From Paenibacillus tyrphae (lineage in GTDB: Bacteria; Bacillota; Bacilli; Paenibacillales; NBRC-103111), in contig NZ_BSDJ01000016.1 of assembly GCF_027925525.1 (NCBI RefSeq), positions 62,001-126,000 of the forward strand: a stretch of 64,000 bases of DNA, given 5' to 3'. How positions within the stretch are numbered: the first letter of the stretch is position 1; each line of letters opens with the position of its first letter. A model generated the notes under the pieces. It saw nothing but the letters and a program-made list of their open reading frames with translations, was not told the DNA's origin and searched no databases. The position numbers were made by a program, and so were the translations under genes. This document shows, one piece after another, positions 25,555 through 35,734 of this stretch.

Positions 25555-26636
25555 CACAGCGAGCCAACGCAAGTGATGTGAGATGCCGCCAGCTTGACGA
25601 GCTTCTTTCAACAATTGCTGAACAAAACAATTGGAGCGGGAACCTATTGATTTTGGAAGAAGGGAACCCTTTCTATCAAAATTCCATAGGGATGGCCAAT
25701 CGGGAAACAGCTGAAAAATTGTCACCGGATTCGGTATTTGAACTCGCATCGGTTTCCAAGGCATTTACAGCAATGGGCATCATGATCCTGCAGGAACAAG
25801 GGAAGCTCGATTATTCAGATAAAGTGGACAACTTCTTCCCGGATTTTCCCTATGCCGATATTACCGTAGAGAATCTACTGGTGCACACATCCGGTTTGCC
25901 TGATTACATGGAGCTATTTTCTCATTGCTGGGATAAAACGAAAATTGCTACGAATCAAGACATTCTCGATCAGCTACAAAAGCATCGACCAGACGTCTTG
26001 TTTCAACCGAATGAAAAGTATGAGTACAGCAATACCGGCTATGCTTTATTGGCTTCCATTGTAGAACACGTAGCAGACACACCATTTGCAGATTTCTTGC
26101 AAAAGCATATTTTTCAACCACTCAATATGCACAACACAAGAGTGTACAACCGAAGATATTCTCCTCAGTTGATCCAGCATTACGCCTATGGTTATGTATA
26201 TTCTGCCCCATCTGAAGCATTTGTGTTGCCCGATGAATCAAGTGAGCACGATTTTGTCATTCATCTGGATGGCATTCAGGGAGACGGTGCTGTCAACTCA
26301 ACTCTGGATGACTTACGCAAGTGGGACAGAGCGCTTTACACAGAAAAACTGGTCAAGAAAGAAACGCTAGAAAAAGCCTTTTCCCCAGTGCGACTTTCTG
26401 ACAACAGTATGTCTAATTATGGTTATGGCTGGCGACTGCAAGAAGATCAGGTGACAGGAAAAGTGGTCCAACACGGCGGAAGCTGGCCGGGGTATCGAAG
26501 CTGGTTACGACGATATATTGGGACAGATAAAACGATTATTTATCTTACAAACGTGGATCAGGAACATCAGTGGACGGAAAAGACTCTTGAAGCAGTCGAA
26601 AATATTATATTTGAACGACCGTACATCATTCCATAA
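25551..26636 (+). CDS. Second cytoplasmic serine hydrolase, S12 family
   Basis: This 361-residue beta-lactamase-fold hydrolase has S67-x-x-K70 in LASVSKAFTAMG, Y-S-N in YEYSNTGYALLA, and HGGSWPGYRS as the third motif. It lacks the C-terminal extension of its upstream neighbour and has no signal peptide. The ATGA overlap shows translational coupling. The two hydrolases are only distantly alike, which suggests different substrates rather than a recent duplication. Confidence 0.88.
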   Translation: MTQRANASDVRCRQLDELLSTIAEQNNWSGNLLILEEGNPFYQNSIGMANRETAEKLSPDSVFELASVSKAFTAMGIMILQEQGKLDYSDKVDNFFPDFPYADITVENLLVHTSGLPDYMELFSHCWDKTKIATNQDILDQLQKHRPDVLFQPNEKYEYSNTGYALLASIVEHVADTPFADFLQKHIFQPLNMHNTRVYNRRYSPQLIQHYAYGYVYSAPSEAFVLPDESSEHDFVIHLDGIQGDGAVNSTLDDLRKWDRALYTEKLVKKETLEKAFSPVRLSDNSMSNYGYGWRLQEDQVTGKVVQHGGSWPGYRSWLRRYIGTDKTIIYLTNVDQEHQWTEKTLEAVENIIFERPYIIP

Positions 26637-26655
26637 GGATGGGGGTGAACACATC

Positions 26656-27594
26656 ATGAAGCAATACATTTTCAAGCGACTCATTTCGGGTGTCATTGTT
26701 CTCTTTGGACTCTCGATTTTTACCTTTATGCTCATTCATTTCATCCCTGGCGATCCGGTACGTATTATGCTCGGTCAGCGGGCAACGGTTGAACAAATCG
26801 AGGCGCTGCGAGAAGAGCTTGGGCTCAATAAGCCTCTCGTGACTCAGTATCTCAGCTATGCGTCCGGGGTAGTAAAAGGAGATTTGGGTACGTCACTCAA
26901 GACAGGAAGACCCGTAAGCACGGAAATTGCAGAGCGCTTTCCAGCAACGGCGAAAATGGCAGTGGCAAGTCTAGGTGTTGCTGTTGTTGTCGGAATTGGC
27001 ATGGGAGTCCTTGCTGCTAGATGGAAAGATACGTTTATTGATAACTTCATCATGACGTTGTCAACCTTTGGCATGGCGCTGCCGGGTTTCTGGTTAGGTC
27101 TTCTTGTGATTTTGGTGTTTTCTGTGCACTTGGGCTGGTTTCCGATCGCAGGAGGCACCGGGTTCATGGATATCGTACTGCCTGCGTTCACGCTCGGTAC
27201 TTTGATGGCGACATCGCTCAGTCGATTGACACGTGCGGGCATGGTGGAAGTCTTATCCAATGACTACATCCGTACAGCTCGTGCAAAAGGCATGAGTGAG
27301 CAACTTGTGCTAATGCGGCACGCATTTCGCAACGTGATGATCCCGATTGTTGCGGTAATCGGCCTGGAATTTGCGGGACTGTTGGGCGGGGCCGTCATTG
27401 TTGAGCAAGTATTCAACTGGCCGGGGATAGGGACATTGGCGATTCAAGCGATCAGCTCGCGGGATTTCCCCATGATACAGGGAACGACATTGTTTATCGG
27501 TGCGATTTACGTTCTTGTCGTGATCGTAATTGACGTGTTGTACGCCATCCTCGATCCACGTATCGACTACACGGTAAAACGGGAGGGAGTGTAG
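26656..27594 (+). CDS. Dipeptide ABC transporter permease, DppB-type
   Basis: This 312-residue inner-membrane permease begins KQYIFKRLISGVIVLFGLSI, typical of DppB/OppB, with FIPGDPVRIMLG in the first loop. The EAA-type coupling loop is DYIRTARAKGMSEQLVLMRH. About six membrane spans are visible. The frame is open from 26518, but the ATG at 26656 with GGGGGTGA just upstream gives the proper start. Confidence 0.93.
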   Translation: MKQYIFKRLISGVIVLFGLSIFTFMLIHFIPGDPVRIMLGQRATVEQIEALREELGLNKPLVTQYLSYASGVVKGDLGTSLKTGRPVSTEIAERFPATAKMAVASLGVAVVVGIGMGVLAARWKDTFIDNFIMTLSTFGMALPGFWLGLLVILVFSVHLGWFPIAGGTGFMDIVLPAFTLGTLMATSLSRLTRAGMVEVLSNDYIRTARAKGMSEQLVLMRHAFRNVMIPIVAVIGLEFAGLLGGAVIVEQVFNWPGIGTLAIQAISSRDFPMIQGTTLFIGAIYVLVVIVIDVLYAILDPRIDYTVKREGV

Positions 27595-27595
27595 T

Positions 27596-28483
27596 GTGGG
27601 CCAGGTCAACAAAACGATTTCCGTCGGTTCGATAGGGCGTAAAGAAAGGTCTCTTCCCCGTTTTGAATTACTGGGCAAGATTATGCAAAAAAAGAAGGCA
27701 AGATTTAGCTTCATGATGATGCTGTTCATTATTTTAATCGGTATCACCGGTCCTTGGATTGCCCCTCATGATCCAACCAAAACGTATTACGAAGCTTTTA
27801 TGCAAGGTCCATCGAAGGAATTTTGGCTTGGGACGGATGCGATTGGCCGCGATATATTATCGCGTTTGCTGTATGGAACAAGGGTGACGTTGACAGTAGC
27901 GGTGATGGCGTCTGCAATGACGTTTGTAGCCGGAACGCTCATCGGTGTGACAAGCGCCTATTTGGGAGGATTTTTTGATAACGTGATGATGCGGATCATG
28001 GATGTCTTGCTCGCGTTGCCAGGGATTGTATTGGCTTTGGCGATCGTAGCAGTCCTTGGGCCCAGTCAGGAAAATGCGATGATTGCAATCGGCATCGCGT
28101 CCGTACCCGGTTTTTCTATCCTCGTCCGAGGGGCAGCTCTAACCGTCAAGGGAGCAGGATATGTGGAAGCAAGTCGGTCAATCGGAAGCTCCAACTGGTG
28201 GATTATTATCAACCAAATGATACCGAATATTTCAAATATACTAATCGTGTATACGACTATGTTCATTGGAAGCGCAATTTTAGGTACATCCGCACTCGGG
28301 TTTATTGGCCTTGGGGCGCAACCGCCTACTCCAGAGTGGGGAACGATGCTGAGTGAAGGCAAGGATTATTTGGGGGAAGCATGGTGGCTGGCGACGTTTC
28401 CGGGAATCGCGATAACTGTCGTAGTTTTTACCGTATACATGCTAGGCGATGCCCTGCGCGATATTTTTGACCCGAAAACATAG
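27596..28483 (+). CDS. Dipeptide ABC transporter permease, DppC-type
   Basis: This 295-residue partner permease has WLGTDAIGRDILSRLLYGTR, a DppC/OppC signature, and an EAA loop GYVEASRSIGSSNWWIIINQ. It starts at GTG, 1 nt after the stop of the DppB gene. The cytoplasmic N-terminal stretch of about 45 residues is usual for the family. Confidence 0.93.
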   Translation: MGQVNKTISVGSIGRKERSLPRFELLGKIMQKKKARFSFMMMLFIILIGITGPWIAPHDPTKTYYEAFMQGPSKEFWLGTDAIGRDILSRLLYGTRVTLTVAVMASAMTFVAGTLIGVTSAYLGGFFDNVMMRIMDVLLALPGIVLALAIVAVLGPSQENAMIAIGIASVPGFSILVRGAALTVKGAGYVEASRSIGSSNWWIIINQMIPNISNILIVYTTMFIGSAILGTSALGFIGLGAQPPTPEWGTMLSEGKDYLGEAWWLATFPGIAITVVVFTVYMLGDALRDIFDPKT

Positions 28484-28529
28484 ATACGGTAAAAAATCAG
28501 CTTTCATTCAGTCGCAAGGAGGGGACAAC

Positions 28530-29519
28530 ATGACTAACGTGCTGGAAGTGTCCGGTTTGACAACTACGTTTACAAAAAACGGAAAAGATTTCAAGGTAGT
28601 GGATGATCTTTCTCTGTGCGTCGGGAAAGGAGAATCCTTGGGCATCGTTGGAGAGTCTGGGTGCGGGAAAAGCGTTACTTCCCTCTCTATTATGCGCTTG
28701 CTTGGGAAGAACGGAAAAATTGAAGGAAGCATTCAGTTAAACGGTACTGAAATATTGGCGTTTAACGAAAAAGTGATGCAAAAAATCAGAGGAAAAGAAA
28801 TGGCGATGATCTTTCAGGAGCCGATGACCGCGCTTAATCCTGTTTTGACAATCGGCAAGCAAATGAGTGAAGGACTCGAAAAGCATGAAGGCATGAAGCG
28901 CGCGCAAGCAAAGCAAAAGGTGATTGAGCTGCTTACACAGGTAGGGATTTCACGAGCGAATGAAATCTACAACGAATACCCTCATCGTTTATCTGGAGGG
29001 ATGAGACAGCGTGTCATGATTGCGATGGCGATCGCTTGCAGCCCGAAGCTATTGATTGCGGATGAGCCGACAACAGCTCTCGACGTGACGATTCAGGCAC
29101 AAATTCTGGATTTGATTCAAAAAGTCCGCGTGGAATTGGGCATGTCTCTGATCATGATCACACATGATTTGGGAGTTGTTGCCGAGACTTGTGACCGGGT
29201 GATGGTGATGTATGCGGGGCAGGTCATTGAATCTGCAGATGTCCGTACGCTGCTGCGTAACCCGAAGCATCCATACACCATCGGCTTGATCCATTCCACT
29301 CCGCATAAGGCAAAAGGACAGAAGCGTCTGAACAGCATCGCCGGAAGTGTACCGGCCCCAGACGAATATCCCAAAGGCTGCCGCTTTGCTCCGCGATGCG
29401 ACAAAGCCATGCCCATTTGTGCCGAACAGAATCCCCAGTTGATGGCTGTGGACGAACAGTCCCATTGCCGGTGCTGGCTGTATCAAGAATTAGATAAGAG
29501 ATCGGCGGTGAATGTATGA
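28530..29519 (+). CDS. Dipeptide ABC transporter ATPase, DppD-type
   Basis: This 329-residue nucleotide-binding subunit has Walker A GESGCGKSVTS, ABC signature LSGGMRQRV, and Walker B LLIADEPTTALD. The C-terminal CxxC-type region KGCRFAPRCDKAMPICAE of Opp/Dpp ATPases, linked to an iron-sulphur site in some members, is present. The correct start is the ATG at 28530 after AAGGAGGGG; an upstream in-frame ATG at 28449 would overlap the permease gene. It overlaps the next gene by 4 nt. Confidence 0.94.
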   Translation: MTNVLEVSGLTTTFTKNGKDFKVVDDLSLCVGKGESLGIVGESGCGKSVTSLSIMRLLGKNGKIEGSIQLNGTEILAFNEKVMQKIRGKEMAMIFQEPMTALNPVLTIGKQMSEGLEKHEGMKRAQAKQKVIELLTQVGISRANEIYNEYPHRLSGGMRQRVMIAMAIACSPKLLIADEPTTALDVTIQAQILDLIQKVRVELGMSLIMITHDLGVVAETCDRVMVMYAGQVIESADVRTLLRNPKHPYTIGLIHSTPHKAKGQKRLNSIAGSVPAPDEYPKGCRFAPRCDKAMPICAEQNPQLMAVDEQSHCRCWLYQELDKRSAVNV

Positions 29520-30487
29520 CGACGCCTCTCTTGGAAGTGAAAAATTTGCAGAAGCGGTTTCTTACAAGCAAAGGGTGGTTCCAACAGCCAACCTACGTAC
29601 ACGCTGTCAACGGCGTGAATGTGACGGTAAACGTGGGAGAGACCTTAGGCATTGTCGGGGAGTCAGGATGCGGCAAATCGACGCTTGGAAGGTGCATTCT
29701 GCGCTTGGTTGAGCCGACTGATGGCCAGATCGTGTTCCAAGGCAACAACATCCGTACTTTTACCAAAGCGGACATGCACAACGTAAGGCGTAATATGCAA
29801 ATGGTATTTCAAAATCCTTTTGATACGCTGAATCCTAAGCTGACGATTCAGCACATTTTAACAGAACCGCTGATTGCCCATGATATACCAAAGGAACATA
29901 GACAATCGCTGATCGAAGAGACGATTGAAATTGTCGGTTTGAGCAAAAGGCACCTCTCACGATACGCGCATGAGTTTTCAGGGGGACAAAGACAAAGGAT
30001 TGGGATTGCTCGTGCCTTGATGCTAAGGCCAAAGCTAATTATTGCCGACGAGCCGGTTTCCGCTCTAGATGTATCGATTCAATCCCAGATTCTTAATCTG
30101 CTTCAAGATTTGCAGGAGCAGTTTTCTCTCACATACCTCTTTATTTCTCATGATTTACGTGTCGTCGAACATATTGCTGATCGAGTAGCGGTCATGTACT
30201 TGGGGGAAGTTATCGAGCTGGCGAAAAAAGAAGAGCTATTTCAAAGGCCGATGCATCCGTACGCGCAATCACTTCTCTCAGCCGTTCCCGTTTCTGATCC
30301 AGATGAAAAAAGGGAACGGATTATTTTAACGGGGGACTTGCCCTCACCCTCCAATCCTCCCAAAGGGTGCAAGTTTCACCCGCGCTGCTGGGCATGTATG
30401 GATGTTTGCAAAACAGAAACTCCTGTGTTGAAAGAAGTAGAAGGAAGAATGGTCGCCTGTCATCTCTATTCGATGGCGGGAAAATAA
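29516..30487 (+). CDS. Dipeptide ABC transporter ATPase, DppF-type
   Basis: This 323-residue second ATPase has Walker A GESGCGKSTLG, signature FSGGQRQRIG, and Walker B LIIADEPVSALD. The Opp/Dpp C-terminal extension is present with PKGCKFHPRCWACMDVC. It pairs with the upstream ATPase as a heterodimer driving peptide uptake. It is translationally coupled through ATGA. Confidence 0.94.
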   Translation: MTTPLLEVKNLQKRFLTSKGWFQQPTYVHAVNGVNVTVNVGETLGIVGESGCGKSTLGRCILRLVEPTDGQIVFQGNNIRTFTKADMHNVRRNMQMVFQNPFDTLNPKLTIQHILTEPLIAHDIPKEHRQSLIEETIEIVGLSKRHLSRYAHEFSGGQRQRIGIARALMLRPKLIIADEPVSALDVSIQSQILNLLQDLQEQFSLTYLFISHDLRVVEHIADRVAVMYLGEVIELAKKEELFQRPMHPYAQSLLSAVPVSDPDEKRERIILTGDLPSPSNPPKGCKFHPRCWACMDVCKTETPVLKEVEGRMVACHLYSMAGK

Positions 30488-30515
30488 AAAAAGATGGCGG
30501 AGGTGTCAGTGATCG

Positions 30516-31622
30516 ATGTTGGACTCACGTCTTACCAAATTGGCGAATGTGCTGGTGAACTACTCGACTCGTGTACAGCCAGGGGACAATGTACTGATTG
30601 AAGCGATTGAAATCGACACGCCTTTGATCAAGGAGCTTGTGAAAGCTGTCCATAAAGCGGGAGGACATCCTTTTGTTAACTTGCGAGATATCAGCATACA
30701 TCGCGAGCTTTTGTTGAGAGGAACCACAGAACAGTTTCGGACTTGGGCAGAGATTGATCGTTATCAGATGGAGAAGATGCATGCTTTTATCCTCATTGAT
30801 GGCGGAAACAATATCAACGAGCTGTCCGATGTGCCTGATGAGCAGATGAAGCTGTCCGCTTCCTTTACCAAATCGGTGCGAGAGGTTCGTCTCCAGAAAA
30901 AATGGGTCTATCTCCGTTATCCCAATCCTTCTGTGGCTCAGCTGGCTAACAAGAGTACAGAAGCTTTTGAACAGTTCTACTTTGATGTCTGCACGATGGA
31001 TTACGCCAGAATGGCCAACGCAATGCTTCCGCTAAAGGAACTGATGGAAAGAACAGACAGAGTGAAAATAATCGGACCAGGCACCGAGCTTACCTTTTCG
31101 ATCAAAGGCATCCCAGCAATTCCGTGTGCGGGAGAAATGAACATACCCGACGGAGAAGTATTTACTGCTCCGGTACGAGATTCGGTGAACGGTGTCATCA
31201 CATTTAACACGCCATCTCCTTATCAAGGCTTTACGTTTGAAAATGTTCGTCTGGAGTTTGCAAACGGGAAGATCGTGAATGCGACAGCTAATGATACGAA
31301 GCGATTGACGGGCATTTTGGATACGGATGAAGGTGCGCGGTTTATTGGCGAGTTCGCACTGGGGGTACATCCTTTCATTCGGGAACCCATGAAGGATATC
31401 TTATTTGACGAAAAAATTGATGGCAGCTTCCACTTCACACCGGGACAATGCTATGACATGGCTCCAAATGGTAACGATTCCATGATTCACTGGGATATGG
31501 TCATGATCCAACGTCCAGAGTATGGTGGGGGAGAGATCTGGTTCGACGATCGGTTGATTCGAAAAGATGGGCGGTTCGTGATACCGGCACTGGAACCGCT
31601 CAATCCTGAAAACTTGAGATAA
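30516..31622 (+). CDS. M29-family metallo-aminopeptidase
   Basis: This 368-residue cytoplasmic aminopeptidase of the AmpS/AmpT (M29) family removes N-terminal residues from peptides. Candidate metal ligands of the family are in PCAGEMNIPDGE, the acidic segment ILDTDEGARFIGEFALG, and the C-terminal NDSMIHWDMVM. The length is a little below the usual 410. It lies 28 nt after the transporter ATPase with GGAGGTG upstream, so imported peptides are its likely substrates. Confidence 0.9.
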   Translation: MLDSRLTKLANVLVNYSTRVQPGDNVLIEAIEIDTPLIKELVKAVHKAGGHPFVNLRDISIHRELLLRGTTEQFRTWAEIDRYQMEKMHAFILIDGGNNINELSDVPDEQMKLSASFTKSVREVRLQKKWVYLRYPNPSVAQLANKSTEAFEQFYFDVCTMDYARMANAMLPLKELMERTDRVKIIGPGTELTFSIKGIPAIPCAGEMNIPDGEVFTAPVRDSVNGVITFNTPSPYQGFTFENVRLEFANGKIVNATANDTKRLTGILDTDEGARFIGEFALGVHPFIREPMKDILFDEKIDGSFHFTPGQCYDMAPNGNDSMIHWDMVMIQRPEYGGGEIWFDDRLIRKDGRFVIPALEPLNPENLR

Positions 31623-31687
31623 AATCGGCGCAGCACAAGAGAAGCGAGTAAAGATAGAAAGCCAAGGTAAAGGAGAGGGAAACGCGC

Positions 31688-32707
31688 ATGAGACACGTTA
31701 TTGATGCTCATTTTGATCTGCTTTTGGATGTGGCAGTCCAACGGGAGCACGGCAAAAGAAACGTCATTGTATCGGACTATTTGCCTGGTTTTGTGGCAGG
31801 CGGGGTACATACCATCGTCGCTGCAATTTATATCGACAACAAATTTTTGCCAGAGATGGGCCTGCGAAAGGCGCTCCAGCAAATAAGTGCGCTACATGCA
31901 GAGGCGCATGAATCACCTGACAAAATCATGGTATGTAAAAGTGTGGATGATATCGAAAATGCAAAAAAAGCGGGAAAAGTCGGCTTTATCCTTTCTTTGG
32001 AAGGAGCCGAACCGTTGTACAACGATCTGAGTATGCTTCGAATCTTCTATGAGCTGGGCGTGCGTTTTATGGGACTCGTGTGGAGCCGACGCAACTTCGT
32101 TGGAGACGGCAGTCACTTTTCGCCAGTGCGTGAGGGAAAAAAAGGGGGAATTACCGAATTTGGCGTGCGACTGGTTGAAGAGGCAGAAGCAATGGGGATG
32201 ATCATCGATGTGAGCCATCTAAACGATGAAGGCTTCTGGGATGTTATCGAAATCGCCAAAAAGCCAATCATCGCCTCCCATTCCAACTGTCGGTCACTTG
32301 CTGACTCTATGCGCAATCTTACAGATGAGCAAATCAAGGCGATTGCTTCCACCAATGGGGTGATCGGCATAAATGGTGTCAATATTTTTGTAGCAGATAA
32401 CGATGACGAGTCAGATCTCGAACACCTGCTGAACCATGTGGACCATATTACATCACTCGTTGGGGTAGAGCATGTCGGAATCGGCCTGGATATAATCGAG
32501 CCATTCATGAAGTACGATTCGCCAGATGCAATCGCACAGGCATCGCGCAAAGATTTTGACGTTGTAAAAGGACACATCCAGGTACCGGAGATTGCCAGGG
32601 CTCTTGCTAAAAGAGGGTATACAGAAGAAGCGATCGAGCTGATCATGGGCAAAAACTTTATCAGGGTCTATAAAAGAAGTCTGGAAATAAGAGAGAAATT
32701 GGATTGA
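31688..32707 (+). CDS. M19-family (membrane/renal-type) dipeptidase
   Basis: This 339-residue zinc dipeptidase of the amidohydrolase fold has the first metal motif HFD in VIDAHFDLLLD, then SLEGAEPL, IDVSHLND, and SHSNCRSLADS. Bacterial members often accept dipeptides with a D-residue at the C-terminus. That property fits the D-amino-acid genes further on but is not visible in sequence. AAGGAGAGGG precedes the ATG. It is in the same orientation and probably the same operon. Confidence 0.9.
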   Translation: MRHVIDAHFDLLLDVAVQREHGKRNVIVSDYLPGFVAGGVHTIVAAIYIDNKFLPEMGLRKALQQISALHAEAHESPDKIMVCKSVDDIENAKKAGKVGFILSLEGAEPLYNDLSMLRIFYELGVRFMGLVWSRRNFVGDGSHFSPVREGKKGGITEFGVRLVEEAEAMGMIIDVSHLNDEGFWDVIEIAKKPIIASHSNCRSLADSMRNLTDEQIKAIASTNGVIGINGVNIFVADNDDESDLEHLLNHVDHITSLVGVEHVGIGLDIIEPFMKYDSPDAIAQASRKDFDVVKGHIQVPEIARALAKRGYTEEAIELIMGKNFIRVYKRSLEIREKLD

Positions 32708-32765
32708 ACGACGATATAACATGATGCGTGACTTAAAATGGCTACATCTAAAAAGGAGGTCCGTA

Positions 32766-34406
32766 GTGTTACGAAAGCGCTTGGATTTGCACATAGGGTA
32801 TTTGCTGTTTGTATGTTTACTCGCCATTTCTACAGTGGGATGTACTTCTGCACCCCCACCAGTAGAAACGGCCGATCAACAGTCAAAAACGAATGTCAGC
32901 CTGACGCCAAAAACAGGGGGAACAATCACAATCGGGTACCAAGCGGAGCCGGATACGTTAGATCCGCAAAAAACAGCTCTTCCAGCCGGCAACTTCGTAG
33001 GCGGTTTACTGGGAGGAGCCTTGATGGTTATGGACCCATATACTTTTGAGCTGAAGCCCAATCTGGCTGAATCGTACACGATCTCCAAGGATGGAAAGAC
33101 CTGGACGTTCAAGCTTCGCCCGGGGGTGAAGTTTCATGATGGAACACCGCTGACCGCATCTTCCATCAAGCAAAGCATGGAGCGGGCAATGGACCCCAAA
33201 ACTGCTTCACCGCTTACCGGACAAGAGTTAGCTTTGATCCAGTCCATTTCTGCACCCGATGATTCTACTCTAATTTTTCAATTGAAACAGCCTTCTGCTC
33301 CGCTGCTTAGTGCTTTGTCCTATGGAGGATACCATCAGCCTTTATCGATGGAGGCGGTGAAGAAATACGGAAATAATTATGGACGAAATCCTGTGGGAGT
33401 GGGACCGTGGAAGTTCGAGAGCTGGAAGACGGGGGAATCCATTACGCTGAAACGAAACGATGACTATCAATGGGCGCCTCCGTTTGTGGAGAACAAAGGC
33501 CCTGTACGGCCAGATCGGCTCGTCATCAAGTTTATCAAAGACAATCAGACTCTGATGGCTGCGCTTGACAGTGGAACAATTGATATCGCGAACGTACCTG
33601 CAAAAGACGTGAAGAAGTACAAGAATGATAAGAAATTCACCGTCGTGGAAGGGACGCAGCCAGTTGAGAACTTCATCGGAATGAATTTGGAAAATGAGAT
33701 TTTGCAAGATATTAACGTACGCAAAGCTCTTAATCTGGCGATCAACAAGGAAGCGCTGATCGCCGCAGACCTGAAGGGAGAAGGAGTGCCTGTCTACGGA
33801 CCTATCCCGCCTACAATGATTGGGTACGACCCGGCAGTGGAGCAATACGGCTACAAATACAATAAAGAGGAAGCGATGAGATTGCTGGAGGAGGCCGGTT
33901 GGAAGACCAATGAGCGAGGAATCAGGGAAAAAGATGGAAAAGGGCTCAGCCTCATGATGATCATCGACACTCCAAAGCCAGGAAATCAACTTGTGCAAAG
34001 CATGCTGAAAGAAATTGGTGTCGATTTGAAAATTCAAAGCTATGAAATGGCCACAGCCACAGCGCAAGCAGTAAAAGGCGCATTTGATTTGATGGCGACT
34101 GATCACGGAAGCAATGATCCCGATATTTTGAATCTGCTCTTGAATTCCAATCAAATCGGCGGCTTGAATGTTTTCCGCATCAGCAATAAGAAGCTGGACA
34201 GCCTGCTGGAAAAAGGCGCCACAATAATGGATAGCGGGCAAAGAAAGAAAACTTATGCAGCAATACAGAAGCTTGTAGTTGATGAAGCTTACTGGATTCC
34301 GCTGTATTCTGCGAAGATGTTCCAGGTCATCAACAATCGCATTCAAGGGGTCAAACCTAACCCGTTGGCGACTTTGAACATCCAGGATATGTGGGTGAAC
34401 GAATGA
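32766..34406 (+). CDS. Second peptide ABC transporter substrate-binding lipoprotein
   Basis: This family 5 binding protein (546 residues from this start) is related throughout to the one at 22427. It shares GGTITIGYQAEPDTLDPQK, KFHDGTPLTASSIKQ and NPVGVGPWKFESWK. The lipid cysteine is about C26 in ISTVGCTSA. The GTG start is chosen because AAAAGGAGG ends 6 nt before it; the frame extends 15 codons upstream without an SD. It has no permease of its own nearby and may share the upstream transporter. Confidence 0.9.
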   Translation: MLRKRLDLHIGYLLFVCLLAISTVGCTSAPPPVETADQQSKTNVSLTPKTGGTITIGYQAEPDTLDPQKTALPAGNFVGGLLGGALMVMDPYTFELKPNLAESYTISKDGKTWTFKLRPGVKFHDGTPLTASSIKQSMERAMDPKTASPLTGQELALIQSISAPDDSTLIFQLKQPSAPLLSALSYGGYHQPLSMEAVKKYGNNYGRNPVGVGPWKFESWKTGESITLKRNDDYQWAPPFVENKGPVRPDRLVIKFIKDNQTLMAALDSGTIDIANVPAKDVKKYKNDKKFTVVEGTQPVENFIGMNLENEILQDINVRKALNLAINKEALIAADLKGEGVPVYGPIPPTMIGYDPAVEQYGYKYNKEEAMRLLEEAGWKTNERGIREKDGKGLSLMMIIDTPKPGNQLVQSMLKEIGVDLKIQSYEMATATAQAVKGAFDLMATDHGSNDPDILNLLLNSNQIGGLNVFRISNKKLDSLLEKGATIMDSGQRKKTYAAIQKLVVDEAYWIPLYSAKMFQVINNRIQGVKPNPLATLNIQDMWVNE

Positions 34407-34525
34407 CATTCGTGCAGTTAGGCGAAGGATTTCGCTTTACCATGAAAATCGAAATATTGATCTGTATATGCTTCCGGGAATGAAGTGGACTGGCTTGGTC
34501 CGGCAAATGCCGTTGATGGTGATGG

Positions 34526-34621
34526 AAGTACAAGATGAGGGGTGTGGGAGACACAAGAACACCGGTGTACGTCACCTTTAATATGAATATAATCAATGTG
34601 GTCTTAAATGTATTGATTAAT
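34526..34621 (+). pseudogene. MATE-family efflux transporter scrap
   Basis: About 30 codons reading MRGVGDTRTPVYVTFNMNII, then NVVLNVLINLA, match the conserved GxGDTRTPM...NIxNVxLNxxLI segment of MATE (NorM-like) exporters. Nothing before or after it continues the family. The preceding 120 nt may hold another unassigned remnant. Confidence 0.6.
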
Positions 34622-34670
34622 TTAGCATCAGAGATGGCAGACGAATGTTTGTATTCGACCTGCCCTTTCC

Positions 34671-34729
34671 GTGCGCCCAGCATGGACGCTATCTCTTGGG
34701 TGCAAGTCCCGAATGGTGTAGGCCATGCT
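34671..34729 (+). mobile_element. Group II intron 5' end fragment
   Basis: GTGCGCCCAGCATGG starts here and is followed by TTGGGTGCAAGTCCC, the strongly conserved first segment of bacterial group II introns (5' splice-site GUGCG and domain I start). Only about 60 nt are present. No intron-encoded reverse transcriptase and no domain V follow, so this is a dead fragment. It cuts off the MATE scrap. Confidence 0.65.
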
Positions 34730-34753
34730 ACATAAAAAAATGGAGGAGAGCAG

Positions 34754-35730
34754 ATGAATCATTCTTTAAGTCATTGGTCACCTCAATTTGAATGGATTCT
34801 CCACATCATCAATGTGGGTGTTCATATCGTTAATCGAAGCGGCCAAACGGTATTTTATAATGAAATGATGGCTCAAATTGATGGTTTGGAAAGAGATCAA
34901 GTACTGGGAAAAATATATTCCACCTTTTTCCTTCTTTAACTGACGAGTTCAGTACGCTGCATTTAGCTTTGGAGAAGGGAAAGGGAACCGTCGCGATAAA
35001 GCTTTTATAGCGATTAATTGCGCAGCTGTGCCGAAGGATTTAATGGAAGGGCTATTGTTTGGAACCCAAAAAGGAGCTTTTACAGGTGCGGTGGATCGAC
35101 CTGGTTTTTTTGAACAAGCGGATGAGGGCACGTTATTTCTTGATGAATTGAATAGTCTTGATATTTCTTTGCAGTCCAAATTGTTGCGAGTGCTGCAAGA
35201 TAGGAAGATTCGTCGGGTTGGTGGCGATGTTGAACAAGAAGTCGATGCAACGTAAATCAGATATCCCTGAATTAGCAAATCATTTTATCCAGCATTTTAA
35301 TAATTTGTTTGGCATGGATGTGAAAGGGATTAGTGATCCGGCTATGCAAAAAATGATGCAGAATCATTGGTCTGGAAATATACGTGAACTTGAACATGCT
35401 ATAGAATCGGCTTTTAATATGATGGACGGCGGGCAAGATCTGATCCAGGAGTATCATCTGCCGGCCTATGTTTTTCAAACGAAAAAAGAAGAAATATCCC
35501 TAGCCTCTCCGGCCGATTTCTCACAAGAGATCGATTTGCCCAAAATGCTTGAAGAACTGGAACGGGATGCAATTATGACTATGCTTGATAAATGCCAGGG
35601 CAATGTAAGCAAGACGGCTGAAGCGCTAGGTTTGAGGAGGCAGGCGCTGCAATACAAATTAGACAAGTACAATATTCAACGGGTGTTTATTCAGAAAAAC
35701 AAAGTGGAACCGTCCAGCGATTACATTTGA
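34754..35730 (+). pseudogene. RocR-like sigma-54-dependent activator, decayed
   Basis: The first 60 codons encode a PAS domain (IVNRSGQTVFYNEMMAQIDG). A T-run frameshift near 34925 gives a stop at 34937-34939, though the other frame continues [11 protein letters not shown]. The AAA+ core then resumes in [20 protein letters not shown] (including the GAFTGA loop that follows) and [11 protein letters not shown], without any Walker A. A second deletion removes the segment after VDATR, resuming at [12 protein letters not shown]. The Fis-type HTH (GNVSKTAEALGLRRQALQYK) is intact. It matches the arginine/ornithine regulator RocR in layout. Confidence 0.85.
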
Positions 35731-35734
35731 TCTA

